Below, piece after piece: positions 5,775 to 12,707 of a stretch of DNA of 15,417 nucleotides. The translations under genes and the position numbers were made by a program. Position 1 is the stretch's first letter; each line of letters opens with the position of its first letter. The notes beneath the pieces are model-generated. The model ran no database searches, was not told the DNA's origin, and saw only the letters and a program-made list of their open reading frames with translations. Where the stretch lies: positions 1 through 15,417 of the forward strand of contig JALWKH010000230.1 of NCBI GenBank assembly GCA_026996635.1, written 5' to 3'. This DNA is from Bacteroidales bacterium. GTDB lineage: Bacteria > Bacteroidota > Bacteroidia > Bacteroidales > JALTDM01.

Positions 5775-8078
5775 TTACCCCAGCACTATCAACCTTGCAT
5801 ATTTCAGCAATAAAGTCTTTTGGCCTTGTGTTTCAAAATTTATTATAGCACGCGTATCGGGCGGATTTCCGAGAAGTTTTTCCACCGTGCCAATACCGAA
5901 CTTTTCGTGTTTAGCCCTGGTACCGGGCTTTATATTGCCGTATTGGTCTATTTCCGTTGTGATACGGCTGTTGATTTTTTTCAAATTTTCTTTTGATGGT
6001 GCTACAGCAGGCTTTTGTGATACTTTAGATTTCGTTTCAGAACGCTTGTTGGAAAAATATGTTTCCGCAGTGGTTCTTTCCTGACGGTAATTATTGTCAA
6101 ACAAATTGCCGGTTCCTTCAAAAATAATGTGTCCTGTCGGCAAGTCTTTCAAAAAACGGCTCGGATTCCTGTAATCAATATTATTGTATTGATACCTCAC
6201 CTTTGAGTAAGTAATGATGAGATTTTCCATAGCACGCGTCATTGCCACATAAAACAGCCTTCGCTCTTCATTTATGCGGTCTTGCGAATCTTTGCTTTGC
6301 GATATGGGGAAATAATTTTCTTCTGCCCCGACTATGTAAACCGTCGGAAATTCCAACCCCTTGGCAGTATGCACGGTCATTATACGGACTTTGTTGTCTT
6401 CTTCGTCATCACTGTCCAAATCGGTAATCAACGACACAGACTCTAAATATGCCTTTACTGTAACATCCACCGTTTCTTGTCCTTCTTCCATCTCGGCAGC
6501 CGCCGCTTCAAAATCAGCCATACTGTTGATAAGCTCATCAACATTTGCAGCCTTTTCTTCTTCGTTTTGGCTTTTCAAATATTCCTGAATACCAAACCTT
6601 TGCGTAAGTTCTTTTGTCAAAGTTGCAACCGACACACTGTCCAAATCAGCAAAAAACTTATTCAACCCGCTTAAAAAGTCATTAAGCTGTTTTTTTGACC
6701 TTGCAGGTAAAGGTATTCGGTCTAATTCATTCAATGCTTCCGACAAAGATTTACCCGTCTGAGTCATATAGTCAAAAATCTTTGCAACGCTGGAATCACC
6801 TATGCCTCGCTTCGGGAAGTTTACTATCCGCTTAAACGAAACGGTATCATCGGGATTTATCAGAAATGTCAAATACGCCAACACATCTTTTATTTCCTTG
6901 CGATTGTAAAACGATGTTCCGCCATACACACGGTAAGGAATGTTTTCCCTGCGCAGTGCTTCTTCAATCTTACGCGATTGGGAGTTAGTGCGGTACAATA
7001 CCGCAAAATCTTTATATTCTTTCCTTTCCAAATAAAGCCTTGATTTTATGTCTTTTGCTACAAATTCGGCTTCTTCAGAGTCAAACTCCGTTTCCTTTAT
7101 CAAAATCTTGTTTCCGTAGCCTTTGAGCGAATAAACTTCTTTTTTTATCTGCTCTTTATTCTTGTTAATCAGCGAGTTGGAAGCCTGAACAATGTGCTGG
7201 GTAGAGCGGTAATTTCGCTTCAACAAAAACTTTTTGGCTTTGTATTCCCTGATGAAACTGTACACATTTTGCAAATTTGCCCCGCGGAAAGAATAAATGC
7301 TCTGTGCATCGTCTCCCACCACCATTATGTCGTCATCTTTGCCGGCAAGAAGTTTGGTTATTTCATACTGCACAATGTTGGTATCCTGAAACTCGTCCAC
7401 CAGTATGTGACCGTACAAGTTTTTATACTTCTCCCTGATGTCTTCGTGTTTTTTCAGCAAAAAATATGTGTTCAACAGCAAGTCGTCAAAATCCATTGCG
7501 TTGTTTGCCTTCTTTTTCTTTTCATATTGTTCGTACACATCAACAAAGTTGCCGATTTTGTTTATTTTATCATTCCTTATCAAATCGTCATTCGCAAGAT
7601 ACCTTTCGGGAGTGTACATATAATTTTTCAGGTAAGAAATCCGCTTGTAAACGGCACGGTAATCGTATTTTTTATTGTCCAAACCCATTGACGAAACAAT
7701 CTCGCGGATAAGGATATAAGCATCCTCGGGAGAATAAATGGTATAATCGCTATTGTAGCCTAAAACACCTGCTTCCCTTCTCAAGATTTTATTGAAAACC
7801 GAATGGAATGTACCGAGCATAAGATAGCGGGTAACCCTCTCGTTATCAATAAGTGCTGCAATCCGCTCTTTCATTTCGTTAGCCGCCTTGTTGGTAAAAG
7901 TCAGCCCGAGAATATTTATTGCATTCACACCGTTATTCAGCAAGTAAGCAATACGGTAAGTTATCACCCTCGTTTTACCCGATCCGGCACCTGCAATCAC
8001 CACCGAAGGAGAGTATTCCCAAGTTACGGCTTCGTATTGTTCTTCATTAAGTTCCGACTTGAAATCAAATTTCTTCAT
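5775..8078 (-). CDS. pcrA: UvrD/PcrA-type 3'-5' DNA helicase
   Basis: A 767-residue superfamily 1A helicase that unwinds DNA with ATP in excision repair, mismatch repair or removal of stalled replication and recombination proteins. All motifs are present in order: Q-motif LNEEQYEAV, Walker A AGAGSGKT (lysine 35), LTFTNKAANEM, GTFHSVF, Walker B ILVDEFQDTN, motif III VVGDDAQSIYSFRGA, motif IV RNYRST, motif V MTVHTAKGLEF and motif VI EERRLFYVAMTRA. The C-terminal 50 residues (HEKFGIGTVEKL ... LLLKYARL) match the Tudor-like RNA-polymerase-binding fold of PcrA/UvrD. The ATG at 8078 is preferred to an in-frame GTG at 8084, because the excellent promoter at 8098-8125 would leave the GTG only a few bases of leader. 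The symbol pcrA or uvrD is equally defensible. Confidence 0.96.
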   Translation of the reverse strand: MKKFDFKSELNEEQYEAVTWEYSPSVVIAGAGSGKTRVITYRIAYLLNNGVNAINILGLTFTNKAANEMKERIAALIDNERVTRYLMLGTFHSVFNKILRREAGVLGYNSDYTIYSPEDAYILIREIVSSMGLDNKKYDYRAVYKRISYLKNYMYTPERYLANDDLIRNDKINKIGNFVDVYEQYEKKKKANNAMDFDDLLLNTYFLLKKHEDIREKYKNLYGHILVDEFQDTNIVQYEITKLLAGKDDDIMVVGDDAQSIYSFRGANLQNVYSFIREYKAKKFLLKRNYRSTQHIVQASNSLINKNKEQIKKEVYSLKGYGNKILIKETEFDSEEAEFVAKDIKSRLYLERKEYKDFAVLYRTNSQSRKIEEALRRENIPYRVYGGTSFYNRKEIKDVLAYLTFLINPDDTVSFKRIVNFPKRGIGDSSVAKIFDYMTQTGKSLSEALNELDRIPLPARSKKQLNDFLSGLNKFFADLDSVSVATLTKELTQRFGIQEYLKSQNEEEKAANVDELINSMADFEAAAAEMEEGQETVDVTVKAYLESVSLITDLDSDDEEDNKVRIMTVHTAKGLEFPTVYIVGAEENYFPISQSKDSQDRINEERRLFYVAMTRAMENLIITYSKVRYQYNNIDYRNPSRFLKDLPTGHIIFEGTGNLFDNNYRQERTTAETYFSNKRSETKSKVSQKPAVAPSKENLKKINSRITTEIDQYGNIKPGTRAKHEKFGIGTVEKLLGNPPDTRAIINFETQGQKTLLLKYARLIVLG

Positions 8079-8097
8079 AAACACCCTTTATTTGACA

Positions 8098-8125
8098 CAA
8101 AGGTAAAGATAAAAAATTTTGGCAA
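8098..8125 (-). promoter_or_regulatory. Full -33/-7 promoter of the helicase gene
   Basis: On the - strand TTG (8125-8123), a 17-base spacer, then TACCTTTG (8105-8098). This matches the TTG-N17-23-TAnnTTTG consensus described for Bacteroidota. The predicted leader is about 13 bases to the ATG at 8078. It is the only promoter in the window with both halves exact. Confidence 0.75.
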
Positions 8126-8280
8126 GAAAGATAATCCGAACAGGTTATCAACAAATTTATTTAGGCGAATTGCAGTTTTTTTGTAAAACTTACAAAAATG
8201 TCTGTAGAGTATTGTAAGCACCTGACCATAGTGTTTTGTTGCAATGACTTACAAAGCTTTACCAACGAATTCCGAAAAAT
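8126..8280. other. Gene-free stretch between helicase promoter and repeats
   Basis: No plausible gene or RNA is seen. It contains one DnaA-box-like nonamer TTATCAACA (8145-8153) beside the phrase tccgaacagg, which also occurs near 1622. The stretch continues into repeats at 8281. Confidence 0.5.
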
Positions 8281-8435
8281 AAGATTCTGAAACAAATAGA
8301 GATTTTGAAGAACCTGAAACGATGGAGATTCCGAAACATTTAGATTTTGAAACAAGTTCAAAATGACGTTGTTCAGGTTGACGTTATTCGGAATGACGTT
8401 GTTCAGAATGACTTCGCCAGAATTACATTGTTCAA
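8281..8435 (+). repeat. 18-mer passing into 15-mer repeat, copy 2
   Basis: Degenerate 18-mers (gattctgaaacaaatag and variants) lie at 8281-8361. They are followed by five near-exact 15-mers of the form aatgacgttgttcag at 8362-8376, 8377-8391, 8392-8406, 8407-8420 (14 bp) and 8421-8435. Order and strand match 1363-1490. Confidence 0.8.
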
Positions 8436-8590
8436 AAAAGTTTTAAGGGCAGCTTTTTAAGTGGGTAATTTAGTGATTAGCAGAATAAAACTACTCTATA
8501 GCAAAAGTATATTATTTTCTTTTTGGCTTTGGAGGTTTTGTCTTGCTATTCTGTTGTTTTGGTTTTATGATATTTTATTTTTCTTCGTTA
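8436..8590. other. Gene-free AT-rich stretch
   Basis: A T-rich, low-complexity stretch (for example gttttgtcttgctattctg, 8535-8553) lies between two repeat blocks. No reading frame, RNA or repeat was recognised. Confidence 0.45.
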
Positions 8591-8670
8591 CCGCACGATT
8601 TTATCGTGTGGTTATGAATTTATGCGATTGAATCGCAAAAAAACAAACCCTGCACGAAAGATTCGTGCAG
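8591..8670 (+). repeat. Three strong hairpins at 30-bp spacing
   Basis: Three inverted repeats: CCGCACGAT-TTT-ATCGTGTGG (8591-8611), TGCGA-TTGAA-TCGCA (8623-8637) and CTGCACGAA-AGA-TTCGTGCAG (8650-8670). Centres are 29-30 bp apart. The first stem contains one G-T position, which pairs as G-U only in + strand RNA. Stems share a cgat/gcac core but differ in sequence. No T-run follows, so they are not ordinary terminators. Confidence 0.75.
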
Positions 8671-8680
8671 TAGCATTAGT

Positions 8681-8787
8681 AATAATCTCATTCATTCAGC
8701 AACCGTCATACTGTGCACCGAAGGTGCGTGAGTATCTCATTAATTTTAGCAGACTACTACACCCATTACATTCGCTCGCAATGACGG
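8681..8787 (-). repeat. 105-bp dispersed repeat, copy B (inverted)
   Basis: The reverse complement aligns with 1247-1351 along its length, including gagatactcacgcacc, the small GCACC/GGTGC hairpin and gaatgagattatta at the far end. The two copies therefore form a 7.5-kb-spaced inverted pair around the genes from the osmC-family gene to the helicase. Confidence 0.85.
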
Positions 8788-8937
8788 AAGCGTTTTGTAG
8801 CAGATTGTCACGCTCACGTTGTTCGCTCACAATGACGGTAGCATTTTATGGCAGATTGCCTCGCTCATTACATTAACTCATAATGATGTGGGTTATTTTA
8901 TGCAGACTGCCTTGTCCTCCGCTCCTCGCAATGACGA
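8769..8937 (+). repeat. About four degenerate ~50-bp tandem units
   Basis: The phrase cgctcgcaatgacgg...cagattgcc recurs with its 'aatga' at about 8780, 8831, 8881 and 8930, a period of 49-51 bp. The first unit overlaps the end of the 105-bp repeat. This is the same 'cgcaatgacg / cgtcattgcg' family that I recall from many genomes. Confidence 0.7.
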
Positions 8938-8950
8938 AAAAGAAAAACTA

Positions 8951-9020
8951 ATTGACAATTAACAAATTAACCCATTAGCAAATTAATTCATTAACACATT
9001 ATCCCATTTGCACATTAAAA
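8951..9020 (-). repeat. Octamer array passing into heptamers (distal to ybeY)
   Basis: On the + strand units read attgaca, attaacaa, attaaccc, attagcaa, attaattc, attaacac, attatccc, atttgcac. On the - strand this is TTAATGTG-type octamers followed by TTAATTG-type heptamers. It is the second array after the ybeY stop on the sense strand. Confidence 0.75.
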
Positions 9021-9045
9021 CCTGCCATAAATGATTAGCAATCAT

Positions 9046-9130
9046 ATCACTAACCACTAACCACTAACAATTAACAACTAAAAAATCAGCACATTAATTC
9101 ATTAGCAAATTATCCCATTAACAAATTAAA
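9046..9130 (-). repeat. Octamer array passing into heptamers, directly after ybeY
   Basis: Read on the - strand from 9126: TTAATTTG, TTAATGGG, ATAATTTG, CTAATGAA, TTAATGTG, CTGATTTT, then heptamers TTAGTTG, TTAATTG, TTAGTGG, TTAGTGG. The array begins within eight bases of the ybeY stop codon, in the sense orientation. Confidence 0.75.
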
Positions 9131-9133
9131 AAT

Positions 9134-9553
9134 TTACCCTTCCAGCATTTTCAACGCTTCATCTTCCCTTTTCCTCATTTCAACCTTTTCTTCATCAGTT
9201 GCATCTTCATAGCCGATTAGATGTAGTACACCGTGAATCATTACGCGGGCAAGCTCGTTAAGGAAAGTTACACCGTATCGGTCTGCATTTTCCGCCACCC
9301 TGTCAGTACTGATAAAAATATCACCGGAAATCTCATCATCCTTGCTGTAATCAAAAGTAATCACATCGGTATAATAATCGTGATGCAAATAATCAGTGTT
9401 CATCTTGTATAAGTACTCATCAGAAACAAACACATAAGTTATCTCACCCGGAGTTTTGCCGTATTTTTCTATCACGGACACAATCCAATTGCGGAACTTT
9501 TCTTGGTCAAGCCCCGGACAAGCAACATCTTCTTTAAAAAAATTGATAGCCAT
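9134..9553 (-). CDS. ybeY: Endoribonuclease YbeY
   Basis: The 139-residue protein is the metal-dependent RNase needed for 16S rRNA 3'-end maturation and ribosome quality control. Its hallmark is the metal motif, here H107-G-V-L-H111-L-I-G-Y-E-D117. In E. coli the third ligand is H124; here aspartate occupies that place. The segment YLHHDYYTDVITFDY corresponds to the conserved strand of the family, but lacks the arginine found in E. coli (R59). I recall both differences from other Bacteroidota, so they are probably lineage traits and not signs of decay. The gene starts four bases after the stop of the putP-like gene, and should be expressed from the promoter at 11049-11056. An octamer repeat array begins at its stop codon. 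Confidence 0.93.
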   Translation of the reverse strand: MAINFFKEDVACPGLDQEKFRNWIVSVIEKYGKTPGEITYVFVSDEYLYKMNTDYLHHDYYTDVITFDYSKDDEISGDIFISTDRVAENADRYGVTFLNELARVMIHGVLHLIGYEDATDEEKVEMRKREDEALKMLEG

Positions 9554-9557
9554 AAGT

Positions 9558-11036
9558 TTAATTATTTGAAGTTTTGGGATAAAAAATCAGTGTTGAAACA
9601 TAAGCGGTAACCAACGCTACAAAGAATGTGAGAATACGGCTAGTAACCACTTCTTCCATTCCCGAACTTATCCATACAATGGTAAACAGCATTCCCGTAA
9701 CGATGGTAACAAGAGCCGACTTACCGTTAAATCTTTTCCAGAACAATGAAAACAAAATCACCACCGAAAAAGTTCCGCCAATACCTGCCCAAACATAACT
9801 AACAAGCGTAAAAATCAAATTAGACGGCGAAAAATATGCTGCAAACAAAGCGACAATAGCAATAAGTGCAGTTACCACCCTTGAGTAATACAAATCGCTT
9901 TTGCCTTTTTCTTTGTTCTTTCTCAATGGCTTAATAATGTTTTCGTACAGTTCGGTTGCCGACAAAATCAACAACGAATCGGCAGTAGAAATCATTGCGG
10001 CAATAGCCCCTGTTATCAGAATTGCGGCTATGTATGGCGGAAATATCTTCAGAAGCACGGCCGGCATAACAAACTCACGGTCAGACAATCCCGTGGGTCC
10101 GAAAATAGCAATACCAATCCAACCCAAAGTAAGTGCTCCGAGGTATGCAAACAGTGTCCACAAAATACCGATATTGCGGGCTTTTTTTGCCTGTTCAAAA
10201 TCTTTTATAGCCATAAAACGCGTAGTAAGTTGCGGCTGACCACCCAAATATCCGAAAAACCACGAGAACCCGCTCATTATAATCACACCGGCAGTAAATC
10301 CTTCTCCCGCTCCGAACAAAGATGTATAACTGCTGCCTGCTTGCGAAAGTGCACTGAATACACTACTTGCAAACATTCCTTCGTGAGTAGATATGTAATA
10401 AATTCCAACTATCGGTCCGACAATAAGTGTGATAATCATTATAATTGCCTGAATCACATCTGTATAAACCACACTCCTGAAACCGCCGTAAATGGTATAA
10501 GGAATTATAACCAATGCTGTAACAAGCATTCCGTATTCGGGCTTGAGACCGAACATTGTAAACAATGTTTTTCCGCCTCCGAGAAATTGCGCCCCTACAT
10601 AAAAGAAAAAGAAAAACACAATGGTAAAGCTGCTTACAACCCTGACCCAAGACGATAAATCACTGTTTCTTTTTGCAATATAATCGGTAAAAGTGCTTAC
10701 ATTATACTTTTCGGCTTCATTTCTCAACCGCCACGACAGCACTGCCCAAGTGGTTATTATACCTGCCACACAGCCTATTGCCGTCCAAATTTCAATAAGC
10801 CCAGTAGCATAAGCGGCACCCGGCAATCCCAAAAGAGCCCAAGACGACTCACCTGTTGCCCTTTCGCTGAGCGCTGCTGCCCAGCCCGGCAAGTTTCTGC
10901 CACCGATAGAAAAATCTTCTCCCGTTTTTACCTTCCTGCCTTGATATACGCCCCACAAAACCAGCAAAACAAGGTAAACCACCATTACAATAAGCAAATC
11001 GAGCTTGTTTCCGCTGAATACTACATCCATAGCCAT
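9558..11036 (-). CDS. putP: Sodium:solute symporter, PutP-like
   Basis: A 492-residue inner-membrane transporter of the sodium:solute symporter family with about 13 hydrophobic segments. It is closest in layout to the Na+/proline symporter PutP: GGRNLPGW, WALLGLPGAAY, YTIYGGFRSVVYTD, GYLGGQPQLTTRFMA, AAMISTADSLLILS and SYVWAGIGGTF all have counterparts. The Ser-Thr of ISTADS matches the sodium-site pair of PutP. The PutP aspartate D55 is not conserved: the loop reads ERATGESSW, with Gly62 at that place and Glu63 next to it. The substrate may therefore not be proline; an organic solute taken up with Na+ is the safe statement. Two ATGs (11036 and 11030) are possible starts. It shares an operon with ybeY and is divergent from the transporter at 11251. 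Confidence 0.85.
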   Translation of the reverse strand: MAMDVVFSGNKLDLLIVMVVYLVLLVLWGVYQGRKVKTGEDFSIGGRNLPGWAAALSERATGESSWALLGLPGAAYATGLIEIWTAIGCVAGIITTWAVLSWRLRNEAEKYNVSTFTDYIAKRNSDLSSWVRVVSSFTIVFFFFFYVGAQFLGGGKTLFTMFGLKPEYGMLVTALVIIPYTIYGGFRSVVYTDVIQAIIMIITLIVGPIVGIYYISTHEGMFASSVFSALSQAGSSYTSLFGAGEGFTAGVIIMSGFSWFFGYLGGQPQLTTRFMAIKDFEQAKKARNIGILWTLFAYLGALTLGWIGIAIFGPTGLSDREFVMPAVLLKIFPPYIAAILITGAIAAMISTADSLLILSATELYENIIKPLRKNKEKGKSDLYYSRVVTALIAIVALFAAYFSPSNLIFTLVSYVWAGIGGTFSVVILFSLFWKRFNGKSALVTIVTGMLFTIVWISSGMEEVVTSRILTFFVALVTAYVSTLIFYPKTSNN

Positions 11037-11048
11037 TGGTATTTTTTA

Positions 11049-11056
11049 CAAAAATA
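11049..11056 (-). promoter_or_regulatory. -7 box (TATTTTTG) of the putP-ybeY operon
   Basis: An exact TAnnTTTG on the - strand, only 12 bases before the first ATG (11036). The leader would be very short, which slightly favours the second ATG at 11030. No TTG at -33 spacing. Confidence 0.45.
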
Positions 11057-11179
11057 AGAAAAAACACGTATTGAGAAATAACCAAATTAAAACAAAAATT
11101 AAAAATTACTACAGTAGAAACTATAAATTTTTCGAAAAAATAAAAACATAGATTTTTTACCGCAACTTGTATCCCTAAT

Positions 11180-11211
11180 GTGGTATAACTTAATTAAATT
11201 ATATACCTTTG
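11180..11211 (+). promoter_or_regulatory. Promoter of the nupG-like gene
   Basis: An exact -7 box TACCTTTG (11204-11211) has TGTG (11180-11183), one mismatch from TTTG, 20 bases upstream. The predicted leader is about 33 bases to the ATG at 11251. A TTG start inside the box (11209) was discarded for this reason. Confidence 0.6.
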
Positions 11212-11250
11212 TCTGTCAAGAAAACATTCTTAAGAGAAAAACTAATCGTT

Positions 11251-12489
11251 ATGAACATAAAGTTTAGACTAACCGTCCTGAATTTTATGCAATTTTTTGT
11301 GTGGGGTGCTTGGTTGTTGTCGTTCGGCAAATACATGGGAAATACTTTGCACTTTTCAGGCCAGCAGATAGGTATGGTTTTTATGACCTTGGGATTTGCA
11401 TCTATTTTTATGCCGGGTATTTTCGGCATTATTGCAGATAAGTGGACGGGACCAAACCGCTTGTATGCTTTCATTCATATTGCCGGTACATTTTTACTCT
11501 ATTATATGGCTCAACAAACCACTTTTACCAGCTTGTTTTGGGCTACACTTTTTTACTTGATGCTTTATATGCCTACCATTGCGTTGGATAATTCCATTTC
11601 ATACTGCTTGCTCGTGAAATACAAATATGATGTAGTAAAGGCATTTCCGCCTATTCGTGTGTTCGGTACTATCGGATTTATCATTGCTACTTGGATAACC
11701 GATGCTTTCGGTTGGGGGCTGAATGAATACCAATTTTATTTTGCTGCGGTTTCATCTTTATTTCTCGGGCTGTATACTTTGACTTTGCCTAATTGTCCTG
11801 TAGAAAAGACAAGTGGAAAGAAAACTTTGTCTCAAGCACTCGGACTTGATGCTTTGGTACTTTTCAAGAATTCAAAAATGGCATTGTTTTTCATTTTTTC
11901 CATGTTGCTGGGTGCCGCTCTTCAGATAACTAACATGTGGGGTGAAGATTTCATTCACAGTTTTTCGGCAATAAAGGAATACGCTGATTTATGGGTAGTG
12001 AAACACAACGGTATTTTGATGTCTTTGTCCCAGATTTCCGAAACTTTATTCATTCTCACAATACCGTTTTTCCTAAAAAGATTTGGCATTAAGACCGTTA
12101 TGCTGATGAGTATGTTTGCATGGTTTTTCAGGTTCGGTTTGTTTGCCGTAGGAAGTCCTGTTGGTTGGGGATTGGTAGCACTTGTCTTGTCAATGATAGT
12201 TTACGGAATGGCATTTGACTTTTTCAATATTTCAGGTTCGCTGTTTGTTGAACTTGAGGTTGACACAAAAATAAGGTCTTCGGCTCAAGGCTTGTTTATA
12301 ATAATGACAAACGGATTCGGTGCCATGATTGGGGCTTACGGTAGCGGAGTAATTATTGACTGGCTAAACAGGGATTGGGAAAAGATTTGGCTGGTTTTTG
12401 CTCTGTACGCATTGGTAATAGCAATTCTATTTATGATTTTGTTCAAATACAAACATAACCCCGAGGCTATAAAAGAGATTAAACATTGA
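11251..12489 (+). CDS. Nucleoside:H+ symporter, NupG/XapB-like MFS transporter
   Basis: A 412-residue inner-membrane protein with about 12 membrane segments, near the 418 residues of E. coli NupG. The N-terminus LTVLNFMQFFVWGAWLLSFG and the following FMPGIFGIIADKW match the start and first cytoplasmic loop of the nucleoside:H+ symporter family. It should import nucleosides with protons for salvage; which nucleosides cannot be told. The start at 11251 is preferred to an in-frame TTG at 11209, which lies inside the -7 box. The gene is transcribed away from the putP-like gene and converges with nadD. Two bases after its stop an octamer repeat array begins. Confidence 0.88.
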   Translation: MNIKFRLTVLNFMQFFVWGAWLLSFGKYMGNTLHFSGQQIGMVFMTLGFASIFMPGIFGIIADKWTGPNRLYAFIHIAGTFLLYYMAQQTTFTSLFWATLFYLMLYMPTIALDNSISYCLLVKYKYDVVKAFPPIRVFGTIGFIIATWITDAFGWGLNEYQFYFAAVSSLFLGLYTLTLPNCPVEKTSGKKTLSQALGLDALVLFKNSKMALFFIFSMLLGAALQITNMWGEDFIHSFSAIKEYADLWVVKHNGILMSLSQISETLFILTIPFFLKRFGIKTVMLMSMFAWFFRFGLFAVGSPVGWGLVALVLSMIVYGMAFDFFNISGSLFVELEVDTKIRSSAQGLFIIMTNGFGAMIGAYGSGVIIDWLNRDWEKIWLVFALYALVIAILFMILFKYKHNPEAIKEIKH

Positions 12490-12490
12490 T

Positions 12491-12554
12491 TTAATGTGCT
12501 AATGATTTAATTTGCTAATGTGATAATGGCTTAATGTGCTAATTTGATAATTTC
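12491..12554 (+). repeat. Eight-unit octamer array directly after the nupG-like gene
   Basis: Eight exact 8-base steps: TTAATGTG, CTAATGAT, TTAATTTG, CTAATGTG, ATAATGGC, TTAATGTG, CTAATTTG, ATAATTTC. It begins one base after the stop codon, in the sense orientation. Confidence 0.85.
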
Positions 12555-12600
12555 ATCTTTGATTATTACATTCTTAACAGATAACTAATAATTGAGTACT

Positions 12601-12669
12601 AAAAAAAGCCTCGTTGAGGCGATACCTTTATAGCAAAAATTATAAATAACAAAATAGCTCCGTAGGAGC
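12601..12669 (-). terminator. Hairpin pair with T-run, downstream of nadD
   Basis: On the - strand: GCTCC-TAC-GGAGC (12669-12657), a linker ending ctataaaggtatc, then GCCTC-AAC-GAGGC (12620-12608) followed by seven T (12607-12601). The second hairpin is a good intrinsic terminator for nadD. It is the same two-hairpin family as 1717-1776. Confidence 0.75.
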
Positions 12670-12707
12670 GGCATAGCGTTAAACAAAAAAGTCTTTTATT
12701 GCTGAAA

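Noticed and set aside
7194..7711. Forward-strand frames of up to 165 residues within the helicase region
   Set aside because: They are antisense to a complete helicase with all motifs, and have no homology-like motifs of their own.
1602..8153. DnaA-box-like nonamers TTATCCACC (1602) and TTATCAACA (8145) as a replication origin
   Set aside because: Each is single and one base off the consensus, with no cluster, no dnaA or dnaN nearby; chance is likely in AT-rich DNA.
8161..8876. Reading frames of 66 (-) and 84 (+) residues after the helicase gene
   Set aside because: Both lie in repeats: the first repeats FQNL through the 18-mers, the second runs through the hairpin trio and the 105-bp element.
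8079..9133. A tRNA, small RNA gene or insertion-sequence remnant in the one-kilobase gene-free region
   Set aside because: No cloverleaf, no transposase fragment and no paired terminal repeats with target duplication could be found by eye; only the repeat families listed.
12491..12554. Octamer array as a coding repeat extending the nupG-like protein
   Set aside because: The stop codon precedes it, and an 8-base period cannot encode a regular peptide repeat in one frame without stops (TAA recurs).
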